The notes below the pieces were generated by a model. That model ran no database searches. It saw only the letters and a list, made by a program, of their open reading frames with translations, and was not told the origin of the DNA. A stretch of DNA of 5,124 bases from CBDUBU01 sp965365465 (lineage in GTDB: Bacteria; Bacteroidota; Rhodothermia; Rhodothermales; DASSAV01), in assembly GCA_965365465.1 (NCBI GenBank), contig CBDUBU010000296.1, positions 1-5,124 of the forward strand, in the 5' to 3' direction. Of this stretch, positions 1 to 5,124 are shown piece by piece (position 1 is the first letter of the stretch; every line of letters starts with the position of its first letter). A program made the position numbers and the translations under genes.

Positions 1-39
1 GGCGGGCCGGCGTTTTTCATGCCGGGAACACAGCTCTGG

Positions 40-555
40 TTACCGGGACGAGGCGCCCTCAAACTGCGCTCCCAGCAACCCGCACAGCTTTTCGAGGTGT
101 TGCTGATCGGTTGCGTCGAAAGCGGCAGGATTGTCCGAGTCCACATCCAGCACTGCCAGTAATGACCCGCCGGGGGTGAGCACCGGCGCGACGATTTCAG
201 ACCGGGTGGATGACGAACACGCGATATGTCCCGGAAAAGCCTCCACGTCCGGGACGAGTTGCGTCTGCCGGGTGCGGGCCGCCGCGCCGCATACCCCCCG
301 GCTGAAAGGAATGCGCAGACAGCCGTGCCCGCCCTGATAGGGACCGATGACGAGCAGTTCCGGAGTCACGGCGCGGTAAAATCCGGTCCAGTGAAAATAG
401 TCGAATGTGTGGTGCAATTCGCAGGCGACTGTTGCCATGGCGGCAATCCAGTCGTTCTCCCCTTCCAGCAGGAGCCGGATCCGTTCCAGCACGGCGGCAT
501 ACTGTTCGGCGCGATCCAGGGCGGCAAGGGGTTTTTCAGTCTTTTCAGAGCGCAC
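40..555 (-). CDS. msrC: GAF-domain free methionine-(R)-sulfoxide reductase (fRMsr)
   Basis: This gene encodes a 171-residue cytosolic single-GAF protein that fits the fRMsr family (E. coli MsrC/YebR type), which reduces free L-methionine-(R)-sulfoxide with thioredoxin as electron donor. The diagnostic block is present: GPYQG at 71-75, Cys79 in GCLRIP, Cys89 in RGVCG, then VPDVEAFPGHIAC with Cys113, followed by SEIVAPV. These three cysteines match the family's catalytic/resolving set in order and spacing. TGFYR (57-61) and LAVLDVDSD (133-141) are further family hallmarks. The length is normal for the family (about 150-170). The start is a GTG at 555, chosen because it begins 6 nt after the oxidoreductase stop and no ATG lies upstream of the conserved domain. 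The tight spacing suggests co-transcription and translational coupling with the oxidoreductase gene. The family assignment is firm; the exact start is less certain. Confidence 0.9.
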   Translation of the reverse strand: MRSEKTEKPLAALDRAEQYAAVLERIRLLLEGENDWIAAMATVACELHHTFDYFHWTGFYRAVTPELLVIGPYQGGHGCLRIPFSRGVCGAAARTRQTQLVPDVEAFPGHIACSSSTRSEIVAPVLTPGGSLLAVLDVDSDNPAAFDATDQQHLEKLCGLLGAQFEGASSR

Positions 556-561
556 GGCAGT

Positions 562-1833
562 TCAGGAAGCGGGGTGGGCAAGGTCATGCAGCACGGCCTC
601 GGCCGCGTGGCGTCCCGACACGAGCGCGCCGTTGATGGAGGCGGTTCTTCGGTGATCGCCGCACAGATACAGGCCGGGTTGCAGCCGAACGGGGCGTTCG
701 GGCGGCGACAGGAACGGAGGGGCCTGATCGGGAAGCGCGTAGAGGATTCGGTAGGTGCGAAGGCGCCGCCAGTCTGCAACCTGCGGGCCGAACCAGTCCG
801 TCATCTGGGTTCGAACCTCCGCCTCCAACTGGCTGTCGCTCTGGAGCGGGTTGCCGAGCACGGCAATGGAAAGCAGCGCGGCGCCCGGCGGCGCATACGA
901 CGGCGCGACATTGGAAAGCACGGCCAGGTTATTGACGGGTCCCTTGCCGTCCTCTCCGTTCAGGACCAGCACAGGATCTTCGACAGGAGGCCGGGGCGCG
1001 CTGAAATACAGGCAGGCAACGCTCCGGGGCGGTTCGGGCGGCTCCTTGCCCAGAAGGCTCATGGCCTCCGGCGCCTCGGTCGCCACCACGACCCCGCTTC
1101 CCGTCAGGGTTTTGCCGTTCTCCAGCGTAACCTTGCCGGGTTCGACGGCCGTGACCGTGGCGTTCAGCAGGATGCTCTGTTCGGGCAGCCCGGCGGCAAG
1201 TTGCGCGGGAATGGCGCCCATCCCGGCGGCGGGAACGGCTGTCTCGCCCTGCAAGAACATCCGCAGGACAAACTCGGCCATGCGGCTGGACGATTTCAGC
1301 GTGCGGTCGAACATGACGCCGCCGAGGAAAGGCCGGAAAAAGCGGTCGATCAACGCCTCCGAAAATTTCCAGCGCCGGTTCAGCGCGTCGAGGGTTGTCG
1401 TTTCGGGCCGCGCGAACAGTTCGTCCAGCGAGCCGTCCAGCAACGCCGACCGCAGCCGCGCCGCCTTCAGCGTATCGCTGAACCGGAGGAGCGGGGAGAA
1501 CAGCGCCCCCGAAGCGTCCAGCGGATGCCGCGTCGGGTCGGCGATGCGATGAAAAGCCCCGTCATAGCGGACAAGGGCGCCGCTGTAGAACGGTTTGAGG
1601 TTCAGGGCCTCCAGGTCAAGCGCTTCGCCCGCATCCGGGTAAGCCGTGAGAAAAACCTGAAAGCCCCGGTCGAGCAGGAAGCCGTCCACCTCGTCCGTTC
1701 TGACGCGCCCGCCCACCTGGTCCGAAGCTTCGATGATTTTGAACGAGACGCCTGCCCGGTGCAGCCGCCTCGCACAGTTCAAACCGGCCAGACCGGCTCC
1801 AACGATCAGTACATCCGCTCCGGGCATAGGCAT
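562..1833 (-). CDS. FAD-dependent amine-oxidase-like oxidoreductase (NAD(P)/FAD family)
   Basis: This gene encodes a 423-residue flavoprotein of the broad amine oxidase/protoporphyrinogen oxidase/phytoene desaturase fold; the substrate cannot be read from sequence. The N-terminus has the dinucleotide-binding beta-alpha-beta motif VGAGLAG (G12, G14, G17) with the acidic E35 ending the second strand, then QVGGRVRT (39-46) and LLDRGFQVF (53-61), typical of this family. The C-terminus carries the second FAD-contacting motif, LYLCGDHR around 388-395 followed by SINGALVSG around 399-407. No signal peptide or membrane segment is evident. The start at 1833 (MPMPGADV) is chosen because it precedes the Rossmann strand directly and lies 4 nt after the epimerase stop in the ancestral junction; a second ATG at 1827 is possible. 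The frame stays open to 2001, but those 56 extra codons read out-of-frame through an epimerase relic and are not real. The insertion now separates this gene from its former upstream partner. Confidence 0.88.
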   Translation of the reverse strand: MPMPGADVLIVGAGLAGLNCARRLHRAGVSFKIIEASDQVGGRVRTDEVDGFLLDRGFQVFLTAYPDAGEALDLEALNLKPFYSGALVRYDGAFHRIADPTRHPLDASGALFSPLLRFSDTLKAARLRSALLDGSLDELFARPETTTLDALNRRWKFSEALIDRFFRPFLGGVMFDRTLKSSSRMAEFVLRMFLQGETAVPAAGMGAIPAQLAAGLPEQSILLNATVTAVEPGKVTLENGKTLTGSGVVVATEAPEAMSLLGKEPPEPPRSVACLYFSAPRPPVEDPVLVLNGEDGKGPVNNLAVLSNVAPSYAPPGAALLSIAVLGNPLQSDSQLEAEVRTQMTDWFGPQVADWRRLRTYRILYALPDQAPPFLSPPERPVRLQPGLYLCGDHRRTASINGALVSGRHAAEAVLHDLAHPAS

Positions 1834-1860
1834 TGCGTCAGGTTTTGAGGGTTTTGCCGA
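1781..1860. repeat. 80-bp direct repeat, left copy
   Basis: This 80-bp stretch is identical, base for base by eye, to 4456-4535 in the same orientation. It contains the first 18 codons of the oxidoreductase, the 4-nt spacer and the last codons of the epimerase ending in GKTLKT. The match breaks at 1780 (c versus a at 4455) and at 1861 (a versus g at 4536). The copies are offset by 2,675 bp and flank the protease/lipoprotein insert. Confidence 0.96.
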
Positions 1861-1968
1861 ACGAAGACAGGCTTCAGAGCGGTGAGGTTGACGGATCGCA
1901 TCGTTTTTTGATCCCTCATGACAGGTTAGATCGTCTGAAGCACTTCGTCCGGGGCGATCCAACTCAGG
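1838..1968 (-). pseudogene. Relic of TIGR01777-type epimerase 3' region
   Basis: Positions 1861-1968 align without gaps to 4736-4843 of the intact epimerase, with about 70 of 108 bases matching by hand count. On the minus strand the relic reads LSWIAPDEVLQTI, a stop, 11 unlike residues, then VNLTALKPV, against LSWIGLDDVLQAI and VNLTAPEPV in the intact gene. The stop (TAA, plus-strand 1926-1928) replaces a Tyr codon. The relic then joins the 80-bp repeat at 1860, where exactly 200 nt (4536-4735 of the intact copy) are missing. Since 200 is not a multiple of three, the GKTLKT tail is also out of frame. It cannot encode the enzyme. It also explains the spurious N-terminal extension of the oxidoreductase reading frame. 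Confidence 0.85.
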
Positions 1969-2020
1969 CGTCGACTTTTTCGATCCGGCTTCTTTATACA
2001 CTGCTCCGATGGCGCAAGGT

Positions 2021-2239
2021 TCATTCCAACTCGACTTCCAGATTGCCTTCTTGTTGCATCTCCACCTTGTAGAAGCTAACTCCCTGTGCTACCTTTAGTG
2101 CAGCTTGCTGTCTTCCGGTAACCTTGCCGAGCCGAAAAGCAAAGGCCTTCCCCGTTTCAGTAGTAGACAGTCCGTGGAGAACTGTCTTGGCGCAAAAGGA
2201 GGCATCCCATGTCCTTACACAGATCCTGCACGAAGACCT
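2021..2239 (-). pseudogene. Unassigned open stretch, possible 3' remnant of a decayed gene
   Basis: One minus-strand frame is open for about 72 codons and ends in TGA at 2021-2023. Its C-terminal half reads like ordinary protein, for example FAFRLGKVTGRQQAALKVA followed by GVSFYKVEMQQEG and an acidic end. It has no start codon before the conserved-looking part and is closed upstream by a stop at 2240-2242. Just upstream, the adjacent frame reads LKVFVQDLCKDMG (roughly 2200-2245), so a frameshifted longer gene is possible. I do not recognise a family. It may be a relic carried by the insert, or chance coding potential. Confidence 0.3.
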
Positions 2240-2324
2240 TCAAAACAGGTCGTTCGCCGAGTTACCCGCTATCGTTGCACCAGCGTCTACCCTGAATTAC
2301 GTCTAGTCTTATTCATAAATGGTT

Positions 2325-2330
2325 GGGGAT
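2325..2330 (+). promoter_or_regulatory. Weak ribosome binding site that decides the protease start
   Basis: The G-rich hexamer GGGGAT ends 6 nt before the ATG at 2337. The alternative in-frame ATG at 2319 has only AT-rich sequence upstream and would put a charged MVGDFK ahead of the signal peptide. The 2337 start gives a clean MKLL lipoprotein signal. Confidence 0.4.
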
Positions 2331-2336
2331 TTCAAG

Positions 2337-3722
2337 ATGAAGCTCTTGATTGCTGTTCTCTCATTCCTTCTTCTTGCTATATGGTCGACTGGCTGTGATA
2401 CAACTGGCGTATCTGAGCAAGAAAGTCTCGTAGACCGCTCAAGCGACTTGGCTACGACAGGAGGAGAATTCCTGTCTATGCAGACGTATAGAACGTATGA
2501 TGATCGCCTCGTTGAAGTAACCAAAAGAGCCCCAAATTTCGCCGGTGTGTTTATTGATGAAACGGGGGAATTGGTGCTTTTGATAAAAAATTATGCTGAT
2601 TCACAGCGTGCAGGAAGAGGATCTCAAGAGCGACTCGCCGCCCTCAATGCACTCAAGCTAGAGTTTGGGCCGACGCTTGAAGAACTCAGTTTGCGAAAGG
2701 ATATTCTGCAAAGTCAGATAAAAGAACTCAATGCAACGTATGACTTCAGGCAATTAAAGCAATGGTATGACCAGTCCCTCTCGGTCTGGGAAGTGCCTGG
2801 CGTCGTAGCCAGCGATATTCAGGAAAGAATAAACCGCATCCAGTACGATGTTGAAGATGAAGCAAGTCGGCTTGCTGTCCTGGAAAGGCTGGATAAGCTT
2901 GGCCTGCCAAAGGAAGCCTTTGTGTTTGAGTTTCACGAAATGGCGATGGATGCGGCATATCTCAACAGTAAAATCAGGCCGGTGGTTGGAGGGCTGGGCA
3001 TTCAAAGGGGTACGGGGGGCACCTGCACAATAGGATTCGCAGCCGAAAGCAGTGCTTGGGGAGAGGGATTTGTAACGGGATCTCACTGCACAAACACACC
3101 GGGGGGAGTAGAAAACACACCCTTCTATCAATATGCGGTAAGCTCTTATAATTTCATCGGCAACGAGATGGCGGATCCTTCCTATTCCTCCTCCGTTTCC
3201 GGATGTCCATCCGGGTTCGTGTGCAGAGTCAGTGACAGCGCTTTCATTGGATTGCAGATTACCTCAGGTCTCTATGATGTGGGTAGGATTGCACGCACCA
3301 TCCCTCCTCCGACAAACAATCAGCCCGGAACGCTCCAGATATCGGCTGTCTATCCGAGGTTTCAGATAGCTTCTTCCGCAGGAAGTAGTTACGGCAACCC
3401 GGCCATTGGGGCGGCGGTCGAGAAAATCGGAACCGTGTCTGGATGGACTATTGGGCTTGTGCAGAATACCTGTAAGACTTCAAAGAGATTAGGTAACAAG
3501 GCATATGTGTGCCAGTTTTATGTAGACGCATATGCGGTGCAAGGCGATAGCGGCGGCCCCGTGTTCAGCCGTGCCACGCCCTCTGATAACGAGACCAATG
3601 TCACGCTTCTAGGCGTTCTGAGCGGCATTCAGGACGACAACGGTGACGGAATAGGAGAGCAGTTTATCTACAGCAGCTTTTCGAGCATTTTGAGCGATCT
3701 GGGCTCCCTCGCCGTCCGCTGA
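2337..3722 (+). CDS. Secreted trypsin-like serine protease (alpha-lytic/streptogrisin-type S1), lipoprotein signal
   Basis: This gene encodes a 461-residue extracytoplasmic endopeptidase precursor. The N-terminus MKLLIAVLSFLLLAIWSTGC gives a hydrophobic signal with a lipobox-like end, Cys20 being the likely acylation site. Residues about 40-205 form a helical, charged region (YDFRQLKQWY; NRIQYDVEDEASRLAVLERL; LGLPKEAFVFE) in the place of the pro-domain of alpha-lytic-type proteases; a folding/inhibitory role is inferred. The catalytic domain opens at VVGG (216-219), then CTIGF and GEGFVTGSHCT with His250, RVSDSAFIG with Asp300, and VQGDSGGPVF with Ser405. Likely disulfides are C230-C251, C290-C296 and C379-C392; the first matches the conserved pair near the catalytic His. 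SGWTIGLV (368-375) is typical of the group. A DDNGDG loop (433-438) resembles a calcium site. The lipoprotein gene follows 22 nt downstream. An earlier ATG at 2319 is possible. Protease family firm; specificity and processing unknown. Confidence 0.9.
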   Translation: MKLLIAVLSFLLLAIWSTGCDTTGVSEQESLVDRSSDLATTGGEFLSMQTYRTYDDRLVEVTKRAPNFAGVFIDETGELVLLIKNYADSQRAGRGSQERLAALNALKLEFGPTLEELSLRKDILQSQIKELNATYDFRQLKQWYDQSLSVWEVPGVVASDIQERINRIQYDVEDEASRLAVLERLDKLGLPKEAFVFEFHEMAMDAAYLNSKIRPVVGGLGIQRGTGGTCTIGFAAESSAWGEGFVTGSHCTNTPGGVENTPFYQYAVSSYNFIGNEMADPSYSSSVSGCPSGFVCRVSDSAFIGLQITSGLYDVGRIARTIPPPTNNQPGTLQISAVYPRFQIASSAGSSYGNPAIGAAVEKIGTVSGWTIGLVQNTCKTSKRLGNKAYVCQFYVDAYAVQGDSGGPVFSRATPSDNETNVTLLGVLSGIQDDNGDGIGEQFIYSSFSSILSDLGSLAVR

Positions 3723-3744
3723 ACAAGATCAAGAGGACGCAACT

Positions 3745-4308
3745 ATGCTTCGACATATACTCTGGTTCGGCGGTTGTCTCTTCCTTCTGATGCTTTCATG
3801 CAGGAGTTATCTCCACCGGGAAGCGGCGCCAGCCTTATCGGCATCGTCGCCTTCGAGCGAGCCGCTTTTCCGAATCGAGCTTCCGGTATCCGACACGACC
3901 ATTGCGGCAGGAGACTCGATCCTGTTTTTGCCTCGGCTCACCTACGGTGGAACGGAAGACGCGATAGTATTCACAAATTTGCCTCCTCTTGAAATTCATT
4001 CTCTCCTTGATGGGGAGCACATTTTTCTCACAGATCGCCTGGACTACCACGCTATGTACAACATAGACACTCTGAAGGTGGGGAGTCCCTTTGTGGGTTG
4101 GGGCGAGCAGCCGACTTCTCCTGGTGCGATTCGGCACTTCACGCTGGTGTTTGAAGCGCCCGGTCGCTACAGCATCTATGCCTCCGGCTTCTTCTTTCGG
4201 AAGTCGGACCTGCCGGAGGGAGAATATTCTCCACCCATTGGTGCCGGAGGTGTCATCAGGTCGGATACGGTTAAGGTGATCGTCTGTGAGCCTGTTACGA
4301 ATGACTAA
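3745..4308 (+). CDS. Small lipoprotein of unknown function, probable beta-sandwich
   Basis: This gene encodes a 187-residue envelope protein with no family I can name. The first 18 residues are a hydrophobic signal, and LLMLSC places a plausible lipobox Cys at 19 (Met at -3 is not ideal). A low-complexity Ala/Ser/Pro linker (about 27-40) follows, as is common after lipid anchors. The rest is rich in predicted beta strands: DSILFLPRLTYGG, AIVFTNLPPLEIHSLL, HFTLVFEAPGRYSIYASGFFF and SDTVKVIV. The EAPGRYSIYA pattern resembles the last strands of Ig-like domains, but this is inference. A good Shine-Dalgarno (AGAGGA, 3732-3737) sits 7 nt before the ATG. The 22-nt gap after the protease stop suggests one operon, so it may be a partner, inhibitor or anchoring factor of the protease. 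No catalytic motif is seen. The C-terminal Cys181 is unpaired apart from the lipobox Cys and Cys11 in the signal. Confidence 0.8.
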   Translation: MLRHILWFGGCLFLLMLSCRSYLHREAAPALSASSPSSEPLFRIELPVSDTTIAAGDSILFLPRLTYGGTEDAIVFTNLPPLEIHSLLDGEHIFLTDRLDYHAMYNIDTLKVGSPFVGWGEQPTSPGAIRHFTLVFEAPGRYSIYASGFFFRKSDLPEGEYSPPIGAGGVIRSDTVKVIVCEPVTND

Positions 4309-4315
4309 AGTTTAG

Positions 4316-4341
4316 CTTTGTCCGTTTTGAGGCAGACAAAG
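4316..4341 (+). terminator. Weak hairpin after the lipoprotein gene
   Basis: CTTTGTC (4316-4322) pairs perfectly with GACAAAG (4335-4341) around a 12-nt loop, starting 8 nt after the lipoprotein stop. A run of six T lies at 4348-4353, but 6 nt beyond the stem rather than directly against it. GACAAA (4335-4340) can alternatively pair with TTTGTC (4351-4356). The position favours a terminator for the plus-strand operon; the low-GC stem and displaced T-run make it weak. Confidence 0.35.
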
Positions 4342-4355
4342 ACAGCGTTTTTTGT

Positions 4356-4455
4356 CTAGCGGTAGCGCAACGCAATCCGCAGCGTTACGCTGCCGCCCGC
4401 ATATTGGGATCCGTACCGGCAGGGAACAGCAACGCGCAGCGCATTTTCGGCTTCA
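4356..4455 (-). other. Unassigned right end of the insert; open frame with a beta-strand-like tail
   Basis: Reading leftwards out of the right repeat copy, the truncated oxidoreductase frame continues past GAGLAG into unrelated sequence and ends at TAG (4356-4358). The tail GSQYAGGSVTLRIALRYR has the alternating hydrophobic pattern of an outer-membrane barrel's last strand, though it lacks the usual terminal Phe. A second minus-strand frame is also open for a short way (ALLFPAGTDPNMRAAA then stop). The stretch shows no similarity to the oxidoreductase gene beyond the repeat. It may be the 3' scrap of an outer-membrane protein gene or chance. Confidence 0.25.
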
Positions 4456-4508
4456 AAACCGGCCAGACCGGCTCCAACGATCAGTACATCCGCTCCGGGC
4501 ATAGGCAT
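4456..4508 (-). pseudogene. Truncated duplicate of the oxidoreductase 5' end
   Basis: This fragment repeats the first 17 to 18 codons of the FAD oxidoreductase (MPMPGADVLIVGAGLAG), starting at ATG 4508, 4 nt after the epimerase stop, exactly as at the left copy. Homology ends at the repeat boundary, so only the first nucleotide-binding loop is encoded and no functional enzyme can result. It is nevertheless the start codon still coupled to the intact epimerase gene, so a short chimeric peptide ending at 4356 may be translated. Confidence 0.85.
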
Positions 4509-4535
4509 TGCGTCAGGTTTTGAGGGTTTTGCCGA
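4456..4535. repeat. 80-bp direct repeat, right copy
   Basis: This copy is identical to 1781-1860 and in the same orientation. It is joined on its right to the intact epimerase gene, of which it holds the last codons, and on its left to unrelated insert DNA. It is the copy whose epimerase side is native. Confidence 0.96.
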
Positions 4536-5124
4536 GTTGGTGGCGCAGGGCCGCTTCGAGATCCGGGTACAGGAAGCGGTAGCCGGTATCGAGCAGCCGT
4601 TCGGGAAGCACACGGGCGCTGGCGAGCGCCGTTTCTTCTGCGATCTCTCCGAGTGCGCTGCGGAGCCAGGCTGCCGGCACGCGCAGCGGAACGGGCCGGG
4701 AGAGCACGCGGCCCAGGGTCTGTGAAAACGTATTGACCGTGACAGGTTCCGGGGCGGTCAGGTTGACAGGCCCTGACAGGTCTTTCTTTGCCAGTGTGTG
4801 GTAGATAGCCTGAAGCACATCGTCCAGGCCGATCCAGCTCAGGTAGTGGTTTTCCCGGTTCAGGCGCCCGCCCAGGCCAAGCCGGAACACCGGCAGCAGC
4901 AGCGCCAGCGCGCCGCCTTTCGGGGTCAGCATCACGCCGATGCGCAGTTTCACGACGCGAATCCCGGCGCGTTCGGCAGGGGCTGTGGCGGCTTCCCAGG
5001 CGTGCGTCACCTGCGTCAGAAACCCGCTCTGGCCCGCTTCGGAGCGCTCGGTCAGGATTTCGTCGCCCCCATTGCCGTAGCAGCTAATCCCCGAAGCCGA
5101 GATCAGCACTTCGGGAGGGTGATC
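4513..5124 (-). CDS. TIGR01777-family SDR epimerase with DUF1731 C-terminus (5' end outside window)
   Basis: The window holds the C-terminal 203 residues of an extended short-chain dehydrogenase-like protein (NAD(P)-binding, YfcH/SulA-like family, cytosolic; physiological substrate unknown). The family signature is clear: PPEVLISASGISCYG with the Tyr of the SDR active region, then GDEILTE, VVKLRIGVMLTPKGGAL, RLGLGGRL, YLSWIGLDDVLQAI, DLSGPVNLTAPEPVT, and the DUF1731 block VPAAWLRSALGE through RVLPERLLDTGYRFLYPDLEAALR. The full family is about 300 residues, so roughly 100 N-terminal residues, including the glycine-rich nucleotide-binding loop, lie beyond the right edge. A GTG at 5109 is internal, not the start, because DHPPE continues the family alignment upstream. 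It ends 4 nt before an oxidoreductase start codon, indicating an ancestral operon with the FAD gene now split by the insert. Tyr-Tyr-Gly of many homologues is Cys-Tyr-Gly here. Confidence 0.9.
   Translation of the reverse strand, partial: DHPPEVLISASGISCYGNGGDEILTERSEAGQSGFLTQVTHAWEAATAPAERAGIRVVKLRIGVMLTPKGGALALLLPVFRLGLGGRLNRENHYLSWIGLDDVLQAIYHTLAKKDLSGPVNLTAPEPVTVNTFSQTLGRVLSRPVPLRVPAAWLRSALGEIAEETALASARVLPERLLDTGYRFLYPDLEAALRHQLGKTLKT

Larger units (their letters stand above)
1969..2336. other. Gene-poor stretch upstream of the protease gene
   Basis: No intact gene is supported here. Short plus-strand frames starting near 2105 and 2124 lack recognisable motifs. The minus strand holds an open stretch at 2021-2239, described separately. 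The promoter of the protease operon presumably lies towards the 3' end of this stretch. A TTGCAC hexamer at 2275-2280 resembles a sigma70 -35 box, but no convincing -10 box stands at the right distance, and no clear Bacteroidota-type TAnnTTTG element was found. Confidence 0.5.
1861..4535. mobile_element. Inserted segment bounded by an 80-bp direct repeat; mechanism unknown
   Basis: This 2,675-bp unit is one 80-bp repeat copy plus everything between the copies. It interrupts the epimerase/oxidoreductase gene pair and holds the epimerase relic, a protease gene, a lipoprotein gene and unassigned ends. Recombination between the repeats would remove it exactly and restore the host junction. Its base composition is visibly less GC-rich than both flanks across the protease gene, and its genes run against the flanking strand, both consistent with acquisition. 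No transposase, integrase, relaxase or terminal inverted repeat is visible. It may be a homology-driven integration, a duplication with later replacement, or a passive insertion, rather than a true mobile element. Confidence 0.6.

Noticed and set aside
1..20. Possible start of a further minus-strand gene (ATG AAA AAC GCC ...)
   Set aside because: Only six codons are visible before the window edge, with no ribosome binding site; it cannot be supported.
7..25. CCGGC...GCCGG inverted repeat after the reductase gene
   Set aside because: Only 5 bp of stem, and the T-run is in the loop rather than after the stem, so it is not a credible terminator.
755..1552. Plus-strand open frame of 265 codons
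   Set aside because: Serine/arginine-rich antisense shadow of the oxidoreductase gene with no recognisable motif.
226..1848. Long plus-strand open frame of 540 codons opposite the oxidoreductase and reductase genes
   Set aside because: It is antisense to two clearly recognised genes, is rich in Arg, Gly and Gln as expected for a shadow in GC-rich DNA, and has no domain motif.
2105..2398. Plus-strand frames near 2105 and 2124 upstream of the protease
   Set aside because: No motif and no good ribosome binding site; the first overlaps the protease signal-peptide region in another frame.
2754..3131. Minus-strand frame of 125 codons inside the protease gene
   Set aside because: Antisense to a gene with a complete catalytic triad; no family features.
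2337..4308. Phage-defence or toxin-antitoxin system
   Set aside because: Both proteins carry secretion/lipoprotein signals and no nuclease, NTPase or sensor domain is visible; the evidence points to an envelope proteolysis module.
1781..4535. Insertion sequence or integron-type element
   Set aside because: No transposase or integrase, no terminal inverted repeats, and the 80-bp duplication is much longer than normal target-site duplications.

Overview
The window looks like bacterial chromosome with a small accessory insert. The flanks (about 1-1860 and 4513-5124) are GC-rich and hold a minus-strand gene row: a TIGR01777-type SDR epimerase (entering from the right edge), then an FAD-dependent amine-oxidase-like oxidoreductase, then a GAF-domain free methionine-(R)-sulfoxide reductase. 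The starts of these genes lack clear Shine-Dalgarno sequences, and the gene content would suit a GC-rich member of the Bacteroidota/Rhodothermota/Balneolota group. That taxonomic guess is weak, because no ribosomal or other marker gene is present.

The main structural feature is an 80-bp perfect direct repeat (1781-1860 and 4456-4535) that spans the epimerase-stop/oxidoreductase-start junction. Between the copies lies a segment visibly poorer in GC that separates the two genes. Deleting one repeat copy plus the segment between (2,675 bp) would restore an uninterrupted epimerase-oxidoreductase junction with a 4-nt gap. Just inside the left repeat (1861-1968) is a diverged, stop-containing relic of the epimerase gene. 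It carries a clean 200-nt deletion relative to the intact copy, so the insert contains both duplicated and diverged host-like DNA.

The cargo is on the plus strand. It comprises a secreted, probably lipid-anchored serine protease of the alpha-lytic/streptogrisin type (chymotrypsin fold, His/Asp/Ser triad visible, with an N-terminal pro-like domain). A small lipoprotein of unknown function follows 22 nt downstream with a good ribosome binding site. The two probably form a two-gene operon acting at the cell envelope. A weak hairpin lies just after the second gene. Between the left relic and the protease is about 370 bp without an intact gene, including an unassigned minus-strand open stretch that may be the 3' end of a decayed gene. 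No transposase, integrase, tRNA, rRNA or CRISPR array is visible.

Functionally, the flanking genes look like redox/housekeeping metabolism (FAD oxidoreductase, NAD(P)-type SDR, repair of oxidised free methionine). The insert adds an extracytoplasmic proteolytic module. No known defence or toxin system is recognisable.
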